This document shows, in pieces, positions 35,451-48,750 of a stretch of DNA of 64,000 bases. The position numbers and the translations under genes are program-made. The stretch comes from Torreya grandis. Its lineage: Eukaryota; Streptophyta; Pinopsida; Cupressales; Taxaceae. Every line of letters begins with the position of its first letter. Within the stretch, counting starts at the first letter, position 1. The notes under the pieces were generated by a model that did no database searches, was not told the origin of the DNA, and saw only the letters and a list, made by a program, of their open reading frames with translations. The stretch spans positions 2,408,501 to 2,472,500 of the forward strand of contig JARHVA010000593.1 of NCBI GenBank assembly GCA_037957365.1, written 5' to 3'.

Positions 35451-37458
35451 TCCTGAAGATATCAAGAGCTTGGTTCTGAGGTACGTTGGGATTATCAAAG
35501 TTATTAATAAGGGATTGGATAATTCCTTTAAAGGAATTACACCTAATAACATCATGCCCAACTACACAGTGGAAGGAATAAAGATCATTCTCATTTTACT
35601 AGTTTGGAGGAGGATGAGAAGAATTAAATTTCTATGGGGGTTTAATTGGTGGAAGTTACATGAGATTGGATTTCAATAGTTTGTCCAAAACTGAGGCATA
35701 AGATTATCCCAGTGGGGTAAATTAGTTCATGTTATTTTGGTTTGGGTTTCACATGTTTTGGTTTAAAAGATTAGAAGAGTTTTGTTGATTGATATTTGGT
35801 GGAGGAGATATTTTAAGGACAACTATATTCATAGTTGCCTTGCCCTTGGTTATCATATTGGTTTGGTTACCAGGTTTGGAAGAAGAAGTATCATTGGTTT
35901 TGAAGGTGGAATTTTTGTTACGTAACTTCAATTTACCTTCATCTATGGCTCTATTTTCCAATTTACGTGCCATGGTAAATGCTTCATCACAAATTTTAAA
36001 ACTTTGGATATGTAGGGTGGAAGAGATGTGCTTTTCAAAAGCATAAGCAAAGAGTTTGATCAATTCTATTTGAGGTAAAGAGAATGATAATTGGTTGATG
36101 ATAATTTTCCAATGAGATGCGAAATCAACTAGAGACTTGTCTTTAAATTGGTAGATGGCATAAAGATTAGTAATTGAAACCTTCTTGGATATGTTGATGG
36201 AGAAATGGTCTAAAAGCATTTGAGCCAATTAGTTGAAAGAAAAGATAGAATGTTTGGTAATAGCACTATACTATTCCAATGTTGGGCCAAAAAGTGACAT
36301 AGGAAATGTGCACAAAAGAAGAGCATCATTATAAGCAATCATGTAATAGGAATGCCTAAATGATCTTAAATACTGATGGGGATCTTCTTTACTATTGAAT
36401 TTAGTAAATTTAGGAAGTTTCCATTTGGTTGGATATGGTTTGATAGGGACTGAAGGATGAATTGGTTCATTACAAATTTGATCATAGGACAAGAGATTAT
36501 GGGGTCCTTAAATGGATGACTTTAGGTTTGTCATCTTGTCTATGATCATTTTCATCAGATCTATTTATGGTGGTGGATTTAAAGGGTTATAAGTCATAAA
36601 TTTTGGCCAAGAGGGGATAATATATTGATAATTCATTAGTGGTTAAGAGATTTCCCCATATTGAGAGGTAGGTATAGATGATTAGGTTGAGGTATATTTT
36701 TGAGAGGTGATCATAGGTTGGGTGGAAGATATATAAGGGTAAGTGATGGTTGGTGGTTGGGTAACATTGAGATGCCCTTGTAAGTTAGGGATGTAACCTA
36801 GTTTGGATATGGTTGGTAATCACTGAGAGGTTATTGTAGGTTGGGTAGGAGTCATGGTTACGTTAACAATTAAGGGTGAGGTAGTGACTTTGGTACTAGT
36901 GGGAGGTGCAGTGGTAGGTATGGTCATTGCTATATTAGAAAGAGGGGTTGTGATTAATGGATCAAGGTTGGTAAAAGGAGGGTTTGACCTACCAATGGTA
37001 GGTACTCCCAAGGTAGATGATTCAATGGTAGGGGTAGAAGGTGTAAGGGCAATAGTTGGTTGGATGGGTTGATTTTCCCCCATGGTGTCAAAGGGGTTGG
37101 TGGAACCAGACATTTGGATAGCTACAGGTTGGGTAGTAATAGAAACTATCAAAGGATCTAACATCAAGTAGGATGACATTCCATAAAGAGGCTCTATAAG
37201 TGGGGATGAGAGAGGCATTCTATGATGCAAAGTATTAAGATATTATTGTAAGGTGATTGGGTTATTATCTAAAAGGGAAGCAAAGTTGGAATCCCCTTGA
37301 AGAACAATCTTAGGGATATGGGAAAGTTTAGAATGGTGAGATAAACCCTCTATGTTTGATTGATAGTCATCCATGAAAGAGGAGGTGGAATAAATTGGGT
37401 AGTCTATAGATTGGTCTTGACTTGCTAATTCTCTTTGTTGTTGCCAGGTAAGTACCAT
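35451..37458 (-). pseudogene. Element 1 gag
   Basis: The minus-strand frame begins MVLTWQQQRELASQD at 37458. After a Pro/Thr-rich part (36820-37230), a capsid block reads PTKWKLPKFTKFNSKEDPHQ near 36420 and continues through 35749-36228 (VDFASHWKIIINQL, MARKLENRAID), matching plant retrotransposon Gag. Near 35560 a YSFHCVVGHDVIRC stretch is a zinc-finger-like site with its first Cys changed to Ser. Several pieces share one frame, separated by stops, so the decay is mostly point changes. Confidence 0.8.
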
Positions 37459-38148
37459 ATAAGGCTATAAGAGACATACCAATAGATGATTTTAGAATTT
37501 AACATAAAGAAAGAAAAATAAAAACCTAATGAAAAGTCAACACATGATAAGGTCATTAAAATCTTGTGATTGATTAATTATCTCATTGTTTGGCTTATGC
37601 CTTAATGTGAAGCATGTGTAGTAGATTGGATTGTAGATCAGGTACTAGATAAGCAGTCTAAAGATAGTTTTGGGTTAATTTTGGTGCTCAAATAATCTAT
37701 GATGAATTGGGTATGTATCCTAGTGCTTGGTACGTGCTCCCTCACTTCTAGATATTAAATCCAAGCTAGGTCACTTAGATAATATATACCATTTATTCAG
37801 AGTTTATACTCAGCTAGAGAACTGAGTGGTTCCTCCCCTTGGTTATGAAATCCAAGTAGGATCATTGGGTTAGGTAAGGTGATCCATTGAGTGGTGAATT
37901 CCCAATCAGGCCTTATCTCAAGTATGTTATGATGTTTGCTTGATGTCATGATTTGGTTGTGTAACATAAGTGGACTACACTTAATCCTGATGCTATTTAA
38001 TTAGACTAGGTGAGCTTATAAGAAACAAGCAATCAATGTATGCAGTACGTTTTAAACCTAAATGAAAATTTTAGATTTCAATTATGAGCACACAAATAAA
38101 TATAGAAATATATATATGTAGATAAAAATAAAACCCAAGTAAAGACCA
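37459..38148 (-). other. Element 1 5' leader
   Basis: Between the primer region and the first gag codon, 690 bases hold no recognisable frame. It is much shorter than the element 2 leader. Confidence 0.65.
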
Positions 38149-38171
38149 GGGTCCCATCGAGTGTGCCAAAA
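38149..38171 (-). other. Primer-binding region of element 1
   Basis: Read on the minus strand this is TTTTGGCACACTCGATGGGA plus CCC, directly after the 5' LTR end. The same TTTGGCACAC start is seen after the element 3 LTR at 56287. Confidence 0.78.
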
Positions 38172-39460
38172 CGTTTAGCTCAAATTTTTATATTATTTAG
38201 AAGGTAGTAAAACTAGAAATATAGGTTATGGTAGAAATACCTGATAAAAGGTGTGCACATTGAATCATAAGATTATGAAGAAATCCTATTTGGCTAGGGA
38301 GGAAAACTTGTAGATAAGATATCACTAAATCAAAATTATTCGTTAGACAAGTATTTAGGTGGATTGCCTAGTGCTGGCTAGATCTCAAAAGCATGGGCTT
38401 CTTTAGGGGCTGTCAATCCACCATTTTTAAAACAAGTAAGCTTATAAAATTGAATAGAATTTATTTTCATCAATAATAAAAATATATTTGAAACTAAATA
38501 ATAAGGATATGCTTGATAAATTAGATAGACTAGAAATGATCTAATTAGTGAGAAACTGATTAGTACTAGTGGGTGGAGGTGTGATTCAGGGAATCTAGTA
38601 GAGTTCAAAGAATAGGTAAAAAAAGTTAGGAAAAAGGATATAGTTGGAAAAGAAAGGGAATTTTATCTTGCTGGATTTTAACCTACCATAGGTGACCATT
38701 GATAGTTGGGGTGACCATTATCGGTTAACCCTGACCGTCGATAGTTAAGCAACCATCAATAGTTGATTATCCAATTCTAGACTTATCAATAGCTAGTGAC
38801 GAGATTCAAAAACAAATTTTGAGAGTTTGGTGTAGGGTCTGTTAATTATAAAAAGGGATAAAAATAGATAAATGGTAGTTATCAAGTATTTGACTTACCA
38901 AAAGTGGATTGGTTGATTGGTAGATGTTGTTGACTCATAGGTGGAATCTGGTTTGATTCTGGTAGAATGACATTACTTGGCAACTTGATCTGAGAGGCAA
39001 TGGTAGATTGGATCTCTCAAATAGATGGTTAATGATGCTTGATAATTTTAGATGACCAATAATAATAAAAAATGAGTACATGAGCTCTTGATAATAGTTA
39101 CAAATGGACTAATCTCATGTTGCTCTCCTCTTCTTATAGGGAAGGGTTAGAGGTTGAAGTGGAAATTTAAGAGGTTCTTATAATTATAAATTACTCAGGC
39201 AAGGTCTCATGAGAGGATTTGCATAACTTATATTTAGAAAAGGTAAGAGGTTGTTTTATAGTGTTTGCATGGAAAAGTCTAGGTGGTGGGCCCTAACCGT
39301 CGATGGTCAAGGCTAATAGCCAAAAGTAGTCAAAAAGTGTGATTTTAAATTTGATTAGTTGATTAGTTAAAAAAATGGGTTTTGGTTCATTTAAAGGGTC
39401 CAAGGAATTGTTTAGGGGTTTGAAAGTTAGAATCCAATGTGTAGGATTCTGGGGTCTATA
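38172..39460 (-). repeat. 5' LTR of element 1
   Basis: It matches 5967-7295. On the minus strand it starts TATAGACCCC (TGTAGACACC in the partner) and ends CTAAACG (GTGAAACA in the partner), so both terminal dinucleotides have decayed. It has a palindrome array at 38691-38765 like the other LTR. A minus-strand open stretch at 38378-38608 is chance. Confidence 0.9.
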
Positions 39461-40557
39461 TGTTGTTTAGCTAATTGGTGTTTTATCTTCAGTAGTTCAA
39501 GATAGACTTTTTGGGTATGCACATGCCTAATTATGAACACTACTAATGGCATGCTTCAAGTGGTGGTTAGAGATAAAAGGTGTCATGGACCTAAGATGAT
39601 ATTATTAGGGGTCTATTTGGGTGAAATATGAAGTGTTCCCTCCATGTATGAATTTTGAAAGTGCTCCAAGAAGTTCAAAGGGTAATTTGTGATAAATGAA
39701 GGCCTAATTGATTTAGGTCTCCTTAAGACCTAAAAGAGGTTTTGGTCCTATATGCTATGACCAAACTATTTTAATGTTTGATTAATGTTTTTGAAATGTA
39801 ATAAGACATATTATATGAAAAATATAAGTGGCAAAGTGTGTATGGTTGACCATGAGGTGTATGAGAAAGAGCCTAATATAAGAATAAGGCTTAATAGGCC
39901 TAATTGACTAGTTAGAATATAAGTGAGTTAAAGCAAAGGATATAGTACTTTGAAGAGATTAAGGAGGAATTTTAGACCATAATAAGGGTGCATATAAACT
40001 ATCATGAAGATATAATAGGATATTGTGTATGAAAATCAAGGTTAGATGACCTAATCAAGTCAAGAAGAGGGCTAGTTAAGCGAAGAGGCCAAGAAGGTAG
40101 TTTGAGAGGGATAAAAATGTGAAGAGATAAAGAGGTGGTCATAATTAGTTAGTTTAGAAACAAGGTTATATGAAGGTTATCAAATTAATTAGGTGCCTGA
40201 GTTGGTACTGAGTCATCTAGGGGGGTGGTGCCTCATTGCAAGTGGGTGCTTTCTAAATCCTAGATGGGTTGGTGCTTAGCTAGTTGGAGTTGGTGCTCCA
40301 TGTGTTGTTCGTGATTCATTGAATTTGATATTTCAACTTATAGGACTATATTCCATTTGCATAGATCAGTGATTTTTCTTCCCCTTGAGGGTTTCCCATT
40401 CATATGTGTGTTTCTTGTGTTATGCTCATGTGAATGAATCTTTATGCATTGCTATATCTTTGTATTACTTTGATGGTTCAAGGAATGTTGAAGTACATGT
40501 GAAAGAAATTTTTAAGAGACTGATTCACCTCTCCTCTCAATCATTATGTTTCCAACA
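39461..40557 (+). repeat. Copia 3' LTR, second segment
   Basis: It aligns with 2857-3942 of the 5' LTR (for example GTAGTTCAAGATAGACTTT and the shared ACTGATTCACC near the end) and continues the LTR broken at 5966. The terminal TTTCCAACA is complete. The first five bases, TGTTG, are the right target duplicate of element 1. Confidence 0.87.
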
Positions 40558-43500
40558 ATAAGTATATTATAGTCTTTTATTGTAGATAAAATCCTTATAT
40601 CCTTGTACTATTTTTGAACAAAAAATAAAATGTATTAAATGATGTGAAACATGTAATGTACTCTTAGAATATTTTACAACTGTTAAGTTAGAAATAGATC
40701 ATTATGTTAGATTGTGACCTAAGCTATTTTACAATGTATTATGAATGGGAAAGTAGCCTCCTTATTAGTTTACATGTTTTTTGATAAATGTTATTGTAAA
40801 AGATAAAAAAAGGACTTACTATTATAAACATAGTACCTCATTAGTATTAGTTTTGCCAAAAAACAATTTTTTGAATAAATATTTATTACTCTTGGTAGAA
40901 TGAACGTTTATAATCGGGTGCCTTTTGTTGTGATTAAGATTGTAGAGGTAGTAGAATATGTTATCTATAAAGTTTCAAAATTATTATAACAATCGATATG
41001 TATAAATATATGAACATGTTTTGAAATGGGTTTAAAGAGAAATGGGATGGAAATATGACAACCTTATGTAAGTGAAAGTAACTATATCATGTGTAAACAT
41101 GACTAGGTGGGAAAGAAATGTATGTGTGAGTGAAAATCATAGGTATAGTGGGAAAGGGTGTAGCTTTGATTATAGTAAATTCTTGATGAGATTCGTTGAA
41201 TGGAAATTAGGCCAAAATTTAATTATGAATCCTACCTCATATCTAATGGATTTTATTTAGTACTTAAATCATTTTTTTGGTGATATGACAAACTCTAGTT
41301 ATTGGGTTTTGTTTTATTTAAGTCTTTATATAATTGTGATTAACTAGGGTATAGGTTTGAGATGAGTAAAATTTGATAGAGAGGTATAAGTTCATTGTTG
41401 CATATAATGGAATAGTGGCAGAGAAAAATGTGGTTTGGAGAACTTAAGTAAATAAGGGTTAAAAAATAGTTAAAGTGCCCAATATATTGAAATGAATGAT
41501 ATGATATTAGGAATGTGATATGACTAATAAGTGTCTAAGTGAAGAATCAATGATTTGGTGATGTGGTAATAAAAGTAAATATGGTAGTGATATATAATTA
41601 TGGTATTAGCTAATAATTTGTAATGTAGTGTGATAAATGGTGGTAATACATTTGCATTGCATAGTATGTTTGGTTATTTATAAATTTAATATATTTGAAA
41701 TAGGTGGTAAATTAATGTATAACATCAAGAGTATGGCTCATTAGAGTAGATTTTTGTTATTCATAGGATCCATGTTTGTTTAAGAGAATCATGGTAAAAA
41801 GGAATAAAATGAACAATGAGAAAAAATTATGATTATGATTACGTCAACAATTTTTATTCCAAAATCCAACTTATATAAATAGCTAAATTTGATGAAAACC
41901 AAACTAAGCCTCTATACCAATTCTCTTAGGTTATGCAAATTGATATCCGATACTAGATTAATTTTAACCTTTATGAGCCTAGACTATTGCCCATTTCCAA
42001 AGGGATTATAGAAGGGGAATTCCTTATTCCATTTTATACATATGAATTTGATTAGGAACTGATGTCAAATAAATTACCTAGAATTGTGTTCTCCACTATC
42101 ACTCATTCTACTTGCATAGGTGGCAGTGTTGCTAAAAAATATTGTTAATGTATGTGCCAAAAAAAATGTTGTGGTTGTGTTTTTGTTTCATAAAGTTTTA
42201 GGCATGCCATTTTGGTATTAGATCAAGGTACAACACTAGGAACTATAGGGAAACTATCCATGGATATTTTAGTTACCTTGCTAAAGAAATAGAAAACATA
42301 ATGTGCACTTTTAAATTTGGTCATCATGACTCATGAGACTTTATACATAGAGGTACAATATCAGATGTGATTTATGATGGGTCAAATACTTCTCATAGGG
42401 TTAGTTTATTCTCGATAGGTTAATGAGACATTAGAGTATGATACCTTGGGAAAATTTTAAGTTAGTGATGCTGCAAAGTTAGAGATACCCTCAACAAGAA
42501 ATGCTAGTTGGGATAGTTAAATTTGAGGATTGGTTCAATAGGAAATACATGTTTTTTTTATTATGAGGCACTTTGATACTATGCTTAGAGGTTTTTATTA
42601 ATGTTCTCCTTATGGATACAATAGTAGTAGATGATTGTCAATAATGTCATCTAGGATGATAGCTGAACATCTATTAGACCGATGAGATTATGATGACCCA
42701 TATGAGATACTAGTGAATTGTGTAATATTTTGTGATGAAATTATTTCAATTATCATGAAACCATGTAACCATCATAATTAGGCCATAAATGTGTAACCTT
42801 ATCATGTGAAATTGATGTTGTGTATCTATAATTTTAAGTTTGTGTAAACCCCTACAACATTTGTTCACTGATCAAGCCTTGTAAATAATAAAATTATGTT
42901 ATGTAATCAACATTATTATACAAGTGTTGTGTGTGTATGACTGAGCATTTGCATGATGATATGTCTCTAAGGCTAGTTGCATTATTATTTATGTGTTGTG
43001 GCTTACCTTGTAAGTAACTCATATGTGTATTTTTTTTTGAAATAACAACCCTTCCTGAGACCAATTAATGTCTTAGTAAAATTATTGATTGTGGTGATGT
43101 GTAGTTATAAACCATCATATAAATCCTCTCTATAATACCCTAGGATATTATGATGCCAAGTGTAGTGATTGTTAGTGGTTATCCTATTTTGATAGTTCAC
43201 ATATTTGTAGTAGATGGTACTAGTCAGCGGCCAACACGTAGACATACAAACATTTTTCACTTTATAGTATCTTTGATGTATACTTTTAGTGAGTTATGTT
43301 TTGACATGATTATCCTCTATGATCTATGTTAGTTGACATGAATTTGGTTACATGAAAGTCAAATATGTGAGCTGATATAGTTATATTTTATACTTTTATA
43401 GCATTGGGATGTTGTGTACAAGAGTTGTTCATTTGATTTGTATTGTGACAGTATTACATTTAATGATGTGAAATTATTGCATGACCTCTGGGAGGTAATT

Positions 43501-44852
43501 TACAAGTATTTATCTTACCTCTGGGAGGTAATAGATAGTGTTCCTCATACCTATGAGAGGTAATTGGGATGCCTTGTACCTCTGGGGGGTAATCGGGATG
43601 CCTCTTACCTCTAAGAGGTAATTGAGATGATTTTTATTCCTTCTACCATTAGGTGACTTGTAAAGTCACATAGTGTTCTTGATGTGATCCATATTTTAAT
43701 AGTGTTTATCATAGTTATTATTTTATTTTATTGAATTTTTTTTATTTGATTTGAAACCAACACAACATTTCTTATCTTTGTATATTTTTAATCAGTTGAT
43801 TGATCATGGAAATTTTTAGTTTGAATTTTTGGGTTTCTCTTTTTCATTTGAGACCACTTGGTCTCATTTTTATTGGTTCTAATCTTACATGATTGGTTAA
43901 TGTTTTAATTTTTTTGGTAATTTTTGTGCTAGTTTTTCATGTGTTCGTATGTGCATAACTATTATGCCTATGGTTTAGTATGGGGAGAAGTATCTTAGAA
44001 TATAGCTAGTGGGTTGAGGTGGGAACCTATGATGTAGGTTCATGATACCATCCTTCCCACCCCACCAGATGTGGTGGTTTTATGTATATACGGTCCTTGT
44101 TTGGAGATATGATTCTTATTTGGGATGTGTAAGTGGATAATTTTGTATACCATGATTGCTTGGTCATTTTGGCATATACTTTGATTGGTTATTTTAGTAT
44201 GGTTCAACATGATCCAGTATGGCTCAATATTGTTCAATTTGATCCAAATTATATTTCCATGGATGGATATTTATCTTAGTAGTGTAATTTCACCATGATT
44301 TGAGCTCGTCATTATTATCTTAGTTTTAGACACTAGATGGATACTAGAGCTCTTATGATCATATTAGTGGATTTTGGCTTTCAATGGGTTGGATAGATGT
44401 GTGTGATAATATGATTTACTTTAGGAAGACTTGTGTCCTCATTTTCTCATACTAAGGTCTATACATGTTTCATTTGGTACTTTATGAGATTGATTAGTTA
44501 AATAGTATGGGTTTTGTAGAAAATGACACTCTTGGTATTGAAACATGTTGTTAGGAAATAAACTTATTATTCACATGGCATGTCTACCATAGATTTTCAC
44601 TTTTTTCCATAGTTTATGTTCACCTCAAGATAAAATAGAGGTATTTTTCAAGATTATGCATCTAATTGGTACTTGATATTCATGCATTCTATTAGTTTTG
44701 ATATCAGATCCTTGCCCTATCCTTTGTGTAACTATTTGGGAGTTAGCAGTCTATGTACTTTGATACTCAATGTGGTACATAGTGTTGGATTACAATTTTG
44801 ATTATGGTAGATTTCACTACATGAGTTGTGACACATTGAGAATGATGATTTT
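40558..44852. other. AT-rich stretch without supported genes
   Basis: No frame shows a family motif; the longest open pieces are about 60 codons. The only ordered feature is the palindrome array at 43488-43616. It could be the decayed interior of an element whose 3' LTR begins at 44863, but no pol motif supports that. Confidence 0.5.
43488..43616. repeat. Five ATTACCTC/GAGGTAAT palindromes
   Basis: Five short copies of a CTTACCTCTGGGAGGTAAT-like unit occur in about 130 bases, spaced 26-33 bases apart. Each can fold as a 7-8 bp stem with a three-base loop. The third has a CCTATGAGAGG variant and the fourth has G-T pairing in the stem (CCTCTGGGGGG). Confidence 0.8.
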
Positions 44853-44880
44853 ATAAGGGGGATGTACGTAACACCCCTAT
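44853..44880 (+). other. Possible polypurine tract and LTR start
   Basis: ATAAGGGGGA followed by TGTACGTAACACCCC resembles the purine tract plus TGTAACACCCC start common in plant gypsy chromovirus LTRs. I found no matching second LTR in the window and no pol upstream, so this is only a candidate. Confidence 0.3.
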
Positions 44881-45413
44881 TGTGCCACTATATCCTTGTT
44901 GATCTTGTCTAGATCATTGTTCTCTTTGAATTCGTAGTGTACCTTGTATTGTGTGTATATCTAGAGTTGGCAGTGTATGGAAATTCTTAGCTTTATTCCA
45001 CTTGGTGGGGGCATTAATTCCATGATATTATTTTGAAAAAATGATGGGGTTTATATATTTAAATTAGCCTAAAATTACTCATGTTATATCTTGTTATGAA
45101 CCATGTTACCCTTCTCACCATCTCTGAGATTTCTTGTTCTATTGTCCTGTCTTCGTGTAGAGTAATATAATTTTGATGTAGTTAAAGAATTAGAGAATTT
45201 AAATTTACTATTTAAATTAATAATTATTGGTTATAAAATATAACTTTTTCATTAGTGGATCCATGGAATGATATTATGTGATAACTTCTACCACTTAAGA
45301 ATTATGGTATCTAATTAATTTGTTGATTCTAGGCCTCTTCTAAGGGTTTTCTACCTATTATAATTGGGAGGGAGTTAAGAATGCTTTTTTCAATCTTAAT
45401 CCTTGGAATTTTT

Positions 45414-45460
45414 ATTAAAAAAATAAAATAAAAATAAAAATAAAAACAAAATATAATAAA
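45414..45460. repeat. A-rich simple repeat
   Basis: A run built of AAAAT and AAAAAT units. It could be the tail of a retroposed sequence, but no target duplication or body was recognised. Confidence 0.7.
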
Positions 45461-48139
45461 TCAATAAATTATATCATACTTAATTTTGTATAGAGATAGT
45501 AATAAAGAGTATGCATGAATAGAAGTTTCAAATACAATTATAAACTCATCCTCAAATACAAATAATAAGTATGGATAAATTGTAAAAAAATATTTTTATA
45601 ATACATAGTAAATGAAGGCTACAACATTAATCTATTGATAAAGTATAAAAAATTGGTGAAGGTTGATAGGAGATCATGGAAATGAGGCACAAGGGAGATT
45701 TTGGCATTAAATATTATCAATGGTCTTATCTTAAAGAAAAAGTCTCGAGTATAATTAAGTATTATTTTGGTAAAATCAAATATTGTAATCCTACAAAGGT
45801 CATTTATGGAGACTATCATATTCATACACCCTAATAGCTCACCAAAATAGATGAGCTTTGAAGGAAAAATAGGAAGCATTAAATGAGATTTAATGCCAAC
45901 ATATGATAGGCATTAGTGAAGTCATGGGCCTAGTATAAAGGACACATGTATACCCATAGTAGAGGTCAGGAGATTAAATAAGAAATTGATTATTTTCCAC
46001 CAACTAGTAATGATGAAGATAACACAAGTCACTTAAAGGGAAGATTATGTTGGAGGTGGCTAAGAAGTGAAGTTGTAGCAACACAAGGAAGAAACCTATA
46101 GAGTATGGAGTAAGAAGATGGAGATATCTTATAGAATTAGGCAAGTGGAATTTTACTGTATTATTATCTAGTTATTCTAAGAATAAACATTTCATAGATT
46201 GCCTTAGATTTTGTATTTTTAAGGATTACAACTTGTGTGATTATAAATTTGTTGTTTCTATATTTCAAGGAGATGAAATAAAGTTATAGTTCTTCTTGTC
46301 TAGTACTGATGTAGGATCATATTAAATACTTACTATTTTTGTTGGTATTCATAGGAGGATAGTTCTTATAAACATGAGCTTTTACACTATATAATTATCC
46401 TGAACTAAGATTCCTCAACAGATGGAAACATTAGAAGGGTTAGACTATCCATAGTGTTGTTCTTAGATTGAAGGATACATTGTCCTTATCCTACATTTTA
46501 TGTTTGTGCTTGTATTTAAAAAACATCTACTAGATCTTGGATATGATATTAGTTCTCCCTTTTTTCCCCACTCTTTGGCATAGAATTTCATCATTTGACA
46601 AATTTAAATGCTTATGGCTGGAAGTAAAAAGTAGGGCTACCTAAACAAATTCAGGATTCTTCCCTTTGCACATTGTAACCACTAAGTTAGGCATTATGCA
46701 AGTCATAGTAGTGTTAGAAGCTACTCTTTTGTTCATCAAAATGCCTCATAAAGGATTTTGACCTTATATCACTAGGGATGTTATCTTGGTCATAGTTTCT
46801 TTATGTTTTAACTTGTATTAGAATCCACACACTGCTCTTTAGACATATCACCTTATTGTTGGTAGGCTTGTAAATTCATAAGTTAGCTCACTTCTGTGTA
46901 TTTGTGTGAGTAATTATTTTAACACCCTACCATGATCATGTTAATAGCTATAAATTATTGTTCCCAAGCTGTGCCTCATGTCTGACTTTAGCTAGAAAAA
47001 AAATCCAATTTACTCATATATATATATATATAGATGCATGTAGGTGGATATAGGGGGTCCTTTCCAAATGGTGTAACTAAGAGGATTTTATCATATTGAA
47101 GATTGCATTTATCATATTCCCATTTGATTAATCTTCTTCTTGAACAATGTGAAGTCTAAAATCTAGCATTTGACCTTGTAATTATGACGTGTATCATTTA
47201 ATTTTAGTGTTTATATATATTGCCTTATTATTGCATTGCACATTGTTGAGGTCAACATACCCCCATTCCTAAAAATGGGGACCTTTATTTCAAATTATGC
47301 AAATTTGTGCTTTAAATTAAAAATTCATTTGATCAAAGTACCATTAGAGTGTTTTTTCACATTATATTTATTTGAAGATCATCCACACCATGGTTGGATT
47401 GGCATATTTACACATGATTCTATTTTTATATTGTCTAAATATTCTAGCATTGCATCTCTATGTTTTGGGTTACAGGTTTAATGGAGTCTATTTTGGATAA
47501 ACACTGTTTAAGATTTCTTACTTTGATGATAATTTGATCCTTTGATTAATCTTTAATATTTGATCAATCAATTGAATTCATGATTGAGCATCTTAAAACC
47601 CTTGTTTCAATTGCCCTAGCTTAGGCCCTTTTATTTAAATTCAAATTTGGTAGGAATATTTTACATGGGAACACTTTAAATATGCCATGGGCTTAGTTTA
47701 AATTTTATACTAAGGCTTAATCATGTTTATTAACATGACCAAACCTTAGTCTAAAAATTCATACTTGGTCTCCTTTATATCCTATGGCCCTTGATCCCTT
47801 TTATCTACTAACATGGTCTAACTAACGCATGGTCCCTTTATTATAAACTTATCTTAAAAAGCCTTATCCTAAAGCTTCTATTGTATTTATTAACACAATA
47901 AAAACTTTAGTCCTAAGACTTTAAGACATGTCTTTTATTATTTTTGGGGCCCCATTTATTACATCCTAAACTTAGGATAAAGGCCTAGTTTGAAGGTTTT
48001 AATTCAAGTTTATAAATAGAAATAAAAACCTTAGTCTTAAAAATTTATCCTAAAATTTCCAAGCCTAACTTAAATATCTTTCTTGTTCATAGGATCAATG
48101 GTTCATGTTTTCTCTAATAGAATTGATCTAACAGTATGT

Positions 48140-48450
48140 AATAGTTTAAAGCTTCAATAGAATCTTGAACAAGTGTCATAATTCTAGTGAAAGAATATTA
48201 CGTAGCCAATGGCGATTCACCCCTCAGATCGAGATCTAATGTAGTTCATTGATTCAAATGAAGATGATCTAATGGTGTGAGATCAATGTTGACATTTTAA
48301 TGAAGCTCAAGGTGAATGTAGAATTGATAAGTGGCACAACCATGGGCCATAAATTAAAGCTTAGATACTTATCAGAAGATCAATGAAGTGCATTGATTCA
48401 TACCTAAAGGATCTAACGGTGTGTGATCAAAGTTAAAATTTCAAGCCCTA
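48140..48450. repeat. Three diverged GATCTAAC..GATCAA blocks
   Basis: GATCTAATGGTGTGAGATCAA-like blocks lie near 48265 and 48410 (second: GATCTAACGGTGTGTGATCA), with a looser third at 48125. Each follows a CATTGATTCA block in the two clearer copies. Such GATC-flanked words are common in plant LTR and upstream repeats. Confidence 0.5.
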
Positions 48451-48480
48451 ACCCCATGGTTAAAGATCAAGCATCGTACA

Positions 48481-48750
48481 TGTTGATGCTATGGATTTCA
48501 CCCTTGAGAGAAGGCTAGGCTTATCTCTTCCATGCGGCACAATGGAGACTCCTCTCTTGCCTGTGGGTCTAGAAAAATTGAGGGGAGAATCTCTAGATAA
48601 GGGTTAGCTCCCTTTGATGCATCTCTAGGTTATTTCACTACTATTACTAATATATAAAAGGAGGGGGGTTGAAAAGAGAGAAGGTTATTGAAAATATAAC
48701 CTAAACTAAATGGTGATGCACCAAAAATGGTTGATCTACTTAGCTTGAAC
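48481..48750 (-). repeat. Inverted LTR 3'-end fragment related to element 3
   Basis: Reverse-complemented, this matches about 56010-56284, including CTAGAGATTCTCCCC, AGAGAGGAGTCTCCATTGTG and the terminal CAACA (TGTTGATGC at 48481 on the plus strand). Similarity fades to the right of about 48750. It lies in opposite orientation to elements 3a and 3b. Confidence 0.85.

Larger units (their letters stand above)
5967..39460 (-). mobile_element. Element 1: Ty3/gypsy Tat-type retrotransposon, split by element 2
   Basis: Two long terminal copies, 5967-7295 and 38172-39460, flank a gypsy pol read on the minus strand. On that strand the LTR opens TGTAGACACC, a primer-like TTTTGGCACAC follows the 5' LTR, and a purine tract precedes the 3' LTR. 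The flanks AGTTG (5962-5966) and TGTTG (39461-39465) agree at four of five bases. Removing element 2 leaves about 17 kb. The order on the minus strand is gag, protease, RT, gypsy RNase H, archaeal-type RNase H and integrase, then a long 3' region with an antisense plant mobile domain frame. All frames are broken. Confidence 0.9.
44881..48480. other. AT-rich stretch, possible decayed LTR sequence
   Basis: No coding motif is seen. Around 45935 a GTATAAAGGACAC block resembles a TATA box, and 46250-46320 resembles the polyadenylation zone of an LTR, which would fit an LTR starting at 44863, but there is no second copy to prove it. It also holds AAAAT-type repeats at 45414-45460 and a TA run at 47015-47033. 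From 47600 onward many CTTAGGC/CCTAAGC-like words recur. Confidence 0.45.

Noticed and set aside
45619..45879. 86-codon open stretch on the minus strand
   Set aside because: It is hydrophobic and AT-rich with no family motif or support from the surroundings.
47015..47033. TA run as a promoter
   Set aside because: It is a simple repeat with no gene downstream.
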